This document shows positions 5,957-8,948 of a stretch of DNA of 8,948 bases, piece after piece (within the stretch, counting starts at the first letter, position 1; each line of letters opens with the position of its first letter). The DNA is from Candidatus Uhrbacteria bacterium RIFCSPHIGHO2_02_FULL_57_19. GTDB taxonomy: Bacteria > Patescibacteriota > Patescibacteriia > 2-12-FULL-57-11. The notes beneath the pieces were generated by a model. The model searched no databases. It had not been told where the DNA came from and saw nothing but the letters and a program-made list of their open reading frames with translations. A program made the translations under genes and the position numbers. The DNA is taken from positions 1 to 8,948 of the forward strand of contig MGDZ01000016.1 in assembly GCA_001791115.1 (NCBI GenBank), in the 5' to 3' direction.

Positions 5957-6796
5957 CTAGTCGTCAAAATCGTGCGGATCGGTATCGGATTTCAAGACGA
6001 ACCGTATGCGGTATCCCTCGCCGCGAGCGTACGGCTCGAACGGGTCGGTTCCTACACTGAAGAATCGTTTAAGGCGCTGAGAGACCTGGTACTTGGCGGT
6101 GCGGTGGTAGTTTTTGCGGAATTTCTCGACCGGCCATACGCCGCCCTCGTCTGCCATGCTGCGCAGAAACTCCCACTTCTTGTCGGGATTGTTCGTCTTG
6201 CGGTCGAGAAAACCCATGTCTTTGTAGTCGAACGTCTCTGTCGACATGCCGTGGTATTTCACCCTGACCGTGTGCCCGTCGACGAAATGGACGCGAAGTT
6301 TTTCCCAAGCGGCATTCTCGGGAAGAATATACTCGGCGCGGCCGCGCGTCACGCGCGTGACCGAAATACGGGTCACGACCGCTTCAACGATTTCTTCCTG
6401 ACTGGCGGGGTGAATGCGGACGTACGGATCGCGCGGCATGAAGTACATCTCTCGCGTTTCGGCAAACAAGCCTGGCGGCAATTCAACTGGCTTGCCGATC
6501 TCCCCCAACAGCTCACGCATACGAGATACCCCCTCTATATGGGGGAGTGTGATTTTACCGAGACTGGCGAACGCTTCGCTTACGCGCGACCCTTCTTTCA
6601 TTATGCCTTCCAAGGCACTCGTCGCGGGAGCCATCGCCTCGTCCAGCCGGCGCTGGCTGGCAAGCATGGATTCAAATAGCGGCTTCATGCGCTCCTGCGT
6701 TTCGGTGGCCATACGCGTCGCCTCAGCAAACGTACCGGTGGTAATCCCCGTGAGGACAAGGGACGGAAGTGGGTTTGCCGGTACTTTTTCTGCCAT
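5957..6796 (-). CDS. Coiled-coil protein with C-terminal winged-helix-like region
   Basis: From the ATG at 6796 (MAEKVPANPL) the protein has 279 residues. The frame is open upstream to 6913 but that part crosses the divergent promoter and the LexA gene, so the internal start is preferred. The N-terminal half (about 20-105) is helical with heptad-like Leu/Met spacing (MATETQERMKPLFESMLAS...), likely a coiled coil. Residues about 160-270 include LRVHFVDGHTVRVKYHG, MGFLDRKTNNPDKKWEFLR, SQRLKRFFSV and a GYRIRF strand near the end. From memory this resembles a winged-helix-like module found in many Parcubacteria proteins. A DNA-binding regulator is the likely role. It is divergent from lexA, shares a compact 54-bp control region with it, and ends at a good terminator. 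Its ATG would be at or next to the transcription start. Confidence 0.78.
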   Translation of the reverse strand: MAEKVPANPLPSLVLTGITTGTFAEATRMATETQERMKPLFESMLASQRRLDEAMAPATSALEGIMKEGSRVSEAFASLGKITLPHIEGVSRMRELLGEIGKPVELPPGLFAETREMYFMPRDPYVRIHPASQEEIVEAVVTRISVTRVTRGRAEYILPENAAWEKLRVHFVDGHTVRVKYHGMSTETFDYKDMGFLDRKTNNPDKKWEFLRSMADEGGVWPVEKFRKNYHRTAKYQVSQRLKRFFSVGTDPFEPYARGEGYRIRFVLKSDTDPHDFDD

Positions 6797-6803
6797 ACGG
6801 GGT

Positions 6804-6832
6804 ATTATAGGGCAGGTTGACAGTTGTGTACA
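6804..6832 (-). promoter_or_regulatory. Promoter for the 5957-6796 gene (leaderless)
   Basis: Minus-strand TATAAT (6804-6809) is a perfect -10 box. Seventeen bp upstream lies TGTACA (6827-6832), a 4/6 match to the -35 consensus. The transcription start would fall at about 6796-6797, that is, on the ATG at 6796. It overlaps the opposite-direction lexA promoter. Confidence 0.65.
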
Positions 6833-6852
6833 GAGGAGTATATTAGCCCTAT
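6807..6852. promoter_or_regulatory. Dyad-symmetric divergent control region
   Basis: ATAGGGC (6807-6813) and GCCCTAT (6846-6852) form an inverted repeat whose axis (6829.5) coincides exactly with the centre of the palindrome TGTACA (6827-6832). Scattered further matches occur between them. Each arm overlaps or abuts a -10 box and start region, so a bound dimer or tetramer could shut both promoters. It is the best candidate operator for the LexA-like protein, though it does not match the classical E. coli or Gram-positive SOS boxes. Confidence 0.5.
6817..6844 (+). promoter_or_regulatory. Promoter for lexA operon (leaderless)
   Basis: A perfect -35 box TTGACA (6817-6822) is followed after 16 bp by TATATT (6839-6844). 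Six bases then separate the -10 from the ATG at 6851, so transcription should begin at or next to the start codon. The GAGGAG at 6833-6838, which looks like a Shine-Dalgarno, lies inside the promoter spacer and would not be in the mRNA. Confidence 0.7.
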
Positions 6853-7480
6853 GAACCGGACCGAAAAGAAGGACTTGCAAGGGTATTCGTTCATCCGCAG
6901 TCGGGTGGCCCATACTGGTATCACGCCTTCATTGCGGGAGATAGGCCGCGCCGTCGGCTACACATCCCCGCGCTCGGTACAGCTCATGCTGGAACGCTTG
7001 GAGAAGCGGGGTCTCCTCAGATATTCTGCCGGACTTATACGTCTGTCAGGGAAGCCCAACATCTTGGGCGAGCAGACCATCGAAGTGCCGCTACTTGGTA
7101 GCATCGCCGCCGGTGCGCCGATGCTGGCAGAGGAGAACGTTGAAGCCGTTATCCCGGTCTCAACCACGCTCGCGCGACCGGGGTCAAAATACTTTTTGCT
7201 CCGTGTCGTTGGCACCTCGATGAACGAAGCCAAAGTGAGCGGCGTAAATATGGAGGACGGAAGCATCGTGTTGGTGCGCCAGCAACCGTCCGCCGACGAC
7301 GGCGATGTCGTCGTCGCGCTCATCAACGATGAGGCGACAGTAAAAATCTTGGAGCGCAAGAACGGCATGGTCATCCTGCGCCCGAAGTCATCCGATACCA
7401 AACATATGCCGATCGTATTAACCGATAACTGTATTATCCAGGGCGTGGTGGTGGGAGTACTGCCGCGCGACCTGTACTAA
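6851..7480 (+). CDS. lexA: LexA-type self-cleaving transcriptional repressor
   Basis: The 209-residue protein starts at ATG 6851; a TTG 27 nt upstream lies within the promoter. The N-terminal winged HTH (about 1-65) has TPSLREIGRAVGYTS and SVQLMLERLEKRGLL, as in the LexA DNA-binding domain. The C-terminal S24 peptidase domain has the scissile Ala87-Gly88 in SIAAGAP (84-90), the catalytic Ser123 in VVGTSM and the general-base Lys165 in EATVKIL. It is therefore predicted to be cleavable by RecA-stimulated autoproteolysis. Family role: repression of SOS genes or, in phages, of lytic genes. It leads a four-gene operon with DUF2188, TIR-like and membrane protein genes, which suggests that damage or RecA status may affect the whole set. 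It could be a phage immunity repressor and not the host LexA; the context favours the former. Confidence 0.92.
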   Translation: MNRTEKKDLQGYSFIRSRVAHTGITPSLREIGRAVGYTSPRSVQLMLERLEKRGLLRYSAGLIRLSGKPNILGEQTIEVPLLGSIAAGAPMLAEENVEAVIPVSTTLARPGSKYFLLRVVGTSMNEAKVSGVNMEDGSIVLVRQQPSADDGDVVVALINDEATVKILERKNGMVILRPKSSDTKHMPIVLTDNCIIQGVVVGVLPRDLY

Positions 7481-7485
7481 AAGCT

Positions 7486-7731
7486 ATGCCTAACTACCAC
7501 GTTACAAATCCGAAAGGTTCCGGTGTCTGGAAGGTCATCAAAGATAAGGCCGACCGTGTATCGGCGACTGCAAGTACTCAGGCGAAAGCGGAGTACATCG
7601 CGAAGCAGCTAGCGGCGCAGTCTGGTGGGGGCGAAGTGCGTATTCACAAGCCGAACGGCGGTCCCATTCGGGACAGTGACACGGTTGCGCCTGGCCGCGA
7701 CCCGAATCCGCCGCGCGACAAGAAACATTAA
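7486..7731 (+). CDS. DUF2188 domain protein
   Basis: The 81-residue protein starts 5 nt after the lexA stop, so it is probably in the same mRNA. It matches the DUF2188 pattern: a first strand-rich segment (YHVTNPKGSGVWKVIKDKA), a helix with STQAKAEYIAKQLAAQ, then GGGEVRIHKPNGGPIRDSDT. The tail is proline-rich and charged (APGRDPNPPRDKKH). DUF2188 proteins are small, widespread and functionally uncharacterised; they are often found in mobile regions. There is no membrane segment or known catalytic motif. No Shine-Dalgarno is apparent. Confidence 0.85.
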   Translation: MPNYHVTNPKGSGVWKVIKDKADRVSATASTQAKAEYIAKQLAAQSGGGEVRIHKPNGGPIRDSDTVAPGRDPNPPRDKKH

Positions 7732-7753
7732 TAATCCTTAAGCATTAATCACC

Positions 7754-8200
7754 ATGGACACAGTCTTCGTGAGTTTCGATTACGAGAACGACAAGCACTA
7801 TAAATATCTTCTGGAGGCGTGGCACGCTAACCCGAAGTTCCGGTTTGTTTTTGAAGACGGTACGCCACGAGAAATTGACAGCACCAACGTGGGGCGCATC
7901 AAAGCGGCACTCACCATTAAAGTGAAAGGCGCAACACACACGCTCGTCATCGTCGGCAAACATGCCAACGAACGGCACCGCCAAAGCGGGCTCATCGGCT
8001 ACAAAAACTGGATCAACTTCGAGATACACCAGAGTGTCCAAGAAGGAAAGCGTATCGCGGTAGTCCGGCTCGACCGCTCATACGAGCTGCCGGAGGAGCT
8101 GAAAAACGCCGAGTACTCCATCGTGGACGGCTTCAGCGAAGCAAACGTGACCTATGCGCTCAATACCGCACCGCGCCAAGTTTACCGCTATGCCCTCTGA
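7754..8200 (+). CDS. TIR-like (MTH538/Thoeris ThsB-type) protein
   Basis: The 148-residue protein is a stand-alone TIR-like domain. It opens with the first beta strand VFVSFDYEND (4-13), followed by a helix with KYLLEAW. The central strand is THTLVIVGKH (61-70), and the next helix carries a WxxxE motif (W86-E90 in WINFE), where TIR domains place their catalytic glutamate. The following strand is RIAVVRLD. TIR enzymes of the Thoeris system use NAD to make a signal that activates an effector; I infer a similar role here. The downstream gene overlaps it by 11 nt and encodes a multi-TM protein, which fits a sensor/effector pair. The 22-nt gap after the DUF2188 gene suggests membership in the lexA operon. 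The ATG lacks a Shine-Dalgarno; ATTAATCAC just upstream matches half of the palindrome at 5840-5851. Confidence 0.82.
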   Translation: MDTVFVSFDYENDKHYKYLLEAWHANPKFRFVFEDGTPREIDSTNVGRIKAALTIKVKGATHTLVIVGKHANERHRQSGLIGYKNWINFEIHQSVQEGKRIAVVRLDRSYELPEELKNAEYSIVDGFSEANVTYALNTAPRQVYRYAL

Positions 8201-8807
8201 TCCGACATCGATACTCTACGACCACTACAAGGACACTTGCTCGATAATCAGCGAAGCGGTCAAGCGGCGCGACCGCGCGATGCTGTTCGTAATTATTGCG
8301 GCGGGCTTCTTTGCGTTCCAGACGATATTCCCGAGCGCGGCCGACCATGCGGTTACCGACTACCTCAGTTTTAAATTCGGACTGACTCTGCAGGTTGATT
8401 TGTCGGTTATCGGGAATATCGTCTGGCTGCTGGTCCTGCTCTTTACGCTTCGCTACTTTCAGACGGCCGTGTTCGTCGAGCGGCAGTATGCCTATCTCCA
8501 TCAGCTGGAGGATAAGCTCAATAGCGCTATCGGCCAGGAAATCCTTACTCGGGAGGGTAAATCCTATCTTGCCGACTACCCTTGGTTTTCGGATTGGATG
8601 TGGACTTTGTACACAATCATTTTTCCCGCGCTGCTCTTGTTCGTGACCTGCATGAAGATATCTGGGGAGTGGGTTCGCGTTGCAGGCAACGGCTTCTCCT
8701 TCGGCTTGCTGGTCAATTCCGTTCTGTTCGTGTTGCTGCTGATCTCTGTCGCGCTGTATGTCGTGGTGCTGCACTTCAAGAAAGCGAAGCAACCGACCAG
8801 CCGCTAG
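8190..8807 (+). CDS. Four-TM membrane protein, candidate effector partner of TIR
   Basis: From ATG 8190 (MPSDPTSILY) the protein has 205 residues and about four transmembrane helices: roughly 30-48, 72-92, 137-155 and 170-195. A helical segment between TM2 and TM3 (about 97-130, with VERQYAYLHQLEDKL) is likely cytosolic. The N-terminus has YDHYKDT and a basic SEAVKRRDR before TM1. From memory this layout resembles small membrane proteins that accompany TIR-like proteins, but I cannot name the family. It contains no obvious Macro or SLOG nucleotide-sensing domain, unlike classical Thoeris ThsA. The start overlaps the TIR stop by 11 nt, which implies translational coupling; a start at 8154 would add 12 residues but increase the overlap. 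A membrane-disrupting abortive-infection effector is a plausible role, not shown. Confidence 0.8.
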   Translation: MPSDPTSILYDHYKDTCSIISEAVKRRDRAMLFVIIAAGFFAFQTIFPSAADHAVTDYLSFKFGLTLQVDLSVIGNIVWLLVLLFTLRYFQTAVFVERQYAYLHQLEDKLNSAIGQEILTREGKSYLADYPWFSDWMWTLYTIIFPALLLFVTCMKISGEWVRVAGNGFSFGLLVNSVLFVLLLISVALYVVVLHFKKAKQPTSR

Positions 8808-8830
8808 GCGACGTATCCCGCGAAGAGTCA

Positions 8831-8869
8831 AAAGTGCACACGACCATGTGCCGTTTTGGTGTGCATTTT
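8831..8869 (+). terminator. Probable terminator of the lexA-TIR operon
   Basis: AAAGTGCACAC (8831-8841) pairs with GTGTGCATTTT (8859-8869), 11 bp with one G-U pair and a 17-nt loop. The 3' side ends in four T. It begins about 24 bp after the last stop codon of the operon. The T-tract is short and the loop is large, so strength is uncertain. Confidence 0.45.
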
Positions 8870-8881
8870 GTGCCATTTTGG
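8847..8881. repeat. Three short tandem repeats (TGTGC...TTTTG)
   Basis: TGTGCCGTTTTGG (8847-8859), TGTGCATTTTG (8860-8870) and TGTGCCATTTTGG (8869-8881) are variants of one 11-13 bp unit. Related inverted sequence (CCAAAAT at 8919-8925, TAAAATGGC at 8931-8939) follows. They could be binding sites or a small iteron-like array, and they overlap the terminator. Confidence 0.5.
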
Positions 8882-8937
8882 AAAACCGACCCGCGACTCA
8901 GGTGCCTTCGCGCGGCAGCCAAAATTGCGCTAAAATG

Positions 8938-8948
8938 GCTTGCTGGGT
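8938..8948. repeat. 11-bp direct repeat, right copy (candidate att core)
   Basis: This is the second copy of GCTTGCTGGGT and lies at the very end of the window, so any extension of the match cannot be seen. GCGAAGGCA beside the left copy also has an inverted counterpart (TGCCTTCGC, 8903-8911) near this one. Confidence 0.2.

Noticed and set aside
5869..6060. Plus-strand open frame of 63 codons in the intergenic region
   Set aside because: It starts with TTG, crosses the terminator hairpin and overlaps the 3' end of the 5957-6796 gene; no start signals were seen.
5972..6679. Plus-strand open frame of 235 codons
   Set aside because: It is antisense to the winged-helix-like gene, which has a promoter and a terminator.
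8160..8876. Minus-strand open frame of 238 codons
   Set aside because: It mirrors the hydrophobic TM gene and has no domain or promoter.
1..8948. CRISPR array
   Set aside because: No regularly spaced repeats were seen; the repeats at 8847-8881 are adjacent and have no spacers.

Overview
The window looks like a phage-derived or prophage-like segment next to, or within, a bacterial chromosome. GC content is moderate (roughly 50-55% by eye) and TGA is used as a stop. Two proteins, at 1-710 (minus) and 5957-6796 (minus), resemble uncharacterised families that I associate from memory with Parcubacteria (Candidate Phyla Radiation). A CPR host or CPR phage is therefore my best guess, not a demonstrated assignment.

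Layout from left to right. (1) Positions 1-710 (minus) hold a hypothetical protein cut by the window edge. It has a clear sigma70-type promoter at 848-876 and a leader with three hairpins. (2) Positions 877-1192 have no gene but are dense in inverted repeats, including two mutually exclusive long structures ending in a T-run. (3) Positions 1193-1877 (plus) hold two small membrane proteins, the second a TM2-domain protein. (4) Positions 1878-5793 (minus) are a compact, overlapping phage operon. In transcription order it is a ParB-like/DNA methyltransferase fusion, a second DNA methyltransferase, the terminase small subunit and the terminase large subunit. (5) Positions 5794-5956 hold a palindrome and an intrinsic terminator. 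(6) Positions 5957-6796 (minus) encode a coiled-coil plus winged-helix-like protein. It is divergent from (7) a plus-strand operon at 6851-8807: a LexA-type self-cleaving repressor, a DUF2188 protein, a TIR-like protein and a four-TM membrane protein. (8) Positions 8808-8948 are non-coding and repeat-rich, with a probable terminator.

How the parts fit together. The left-reading operon covers DNA packaging and DNA modification. The right-reading operon starts with a self-cleaving repressor and ends with a two-gene TIR plus multi-TM pair that resembles a Thoeris-like immune module in which the membrane protein would be the effector. The LexA-like gene and its divergent neighbour share a 54-bp intergenic region. 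Their predicted promoters overlap, both would give leaderless mRNAs, and the region has a dyad centred on TGTACA. The most interesting hypotheses are that a phage-borne repressor controls a TIR-membrane defence pair, and that the segment relies largely on leaderless or Shine-Dalgarno-less translation.
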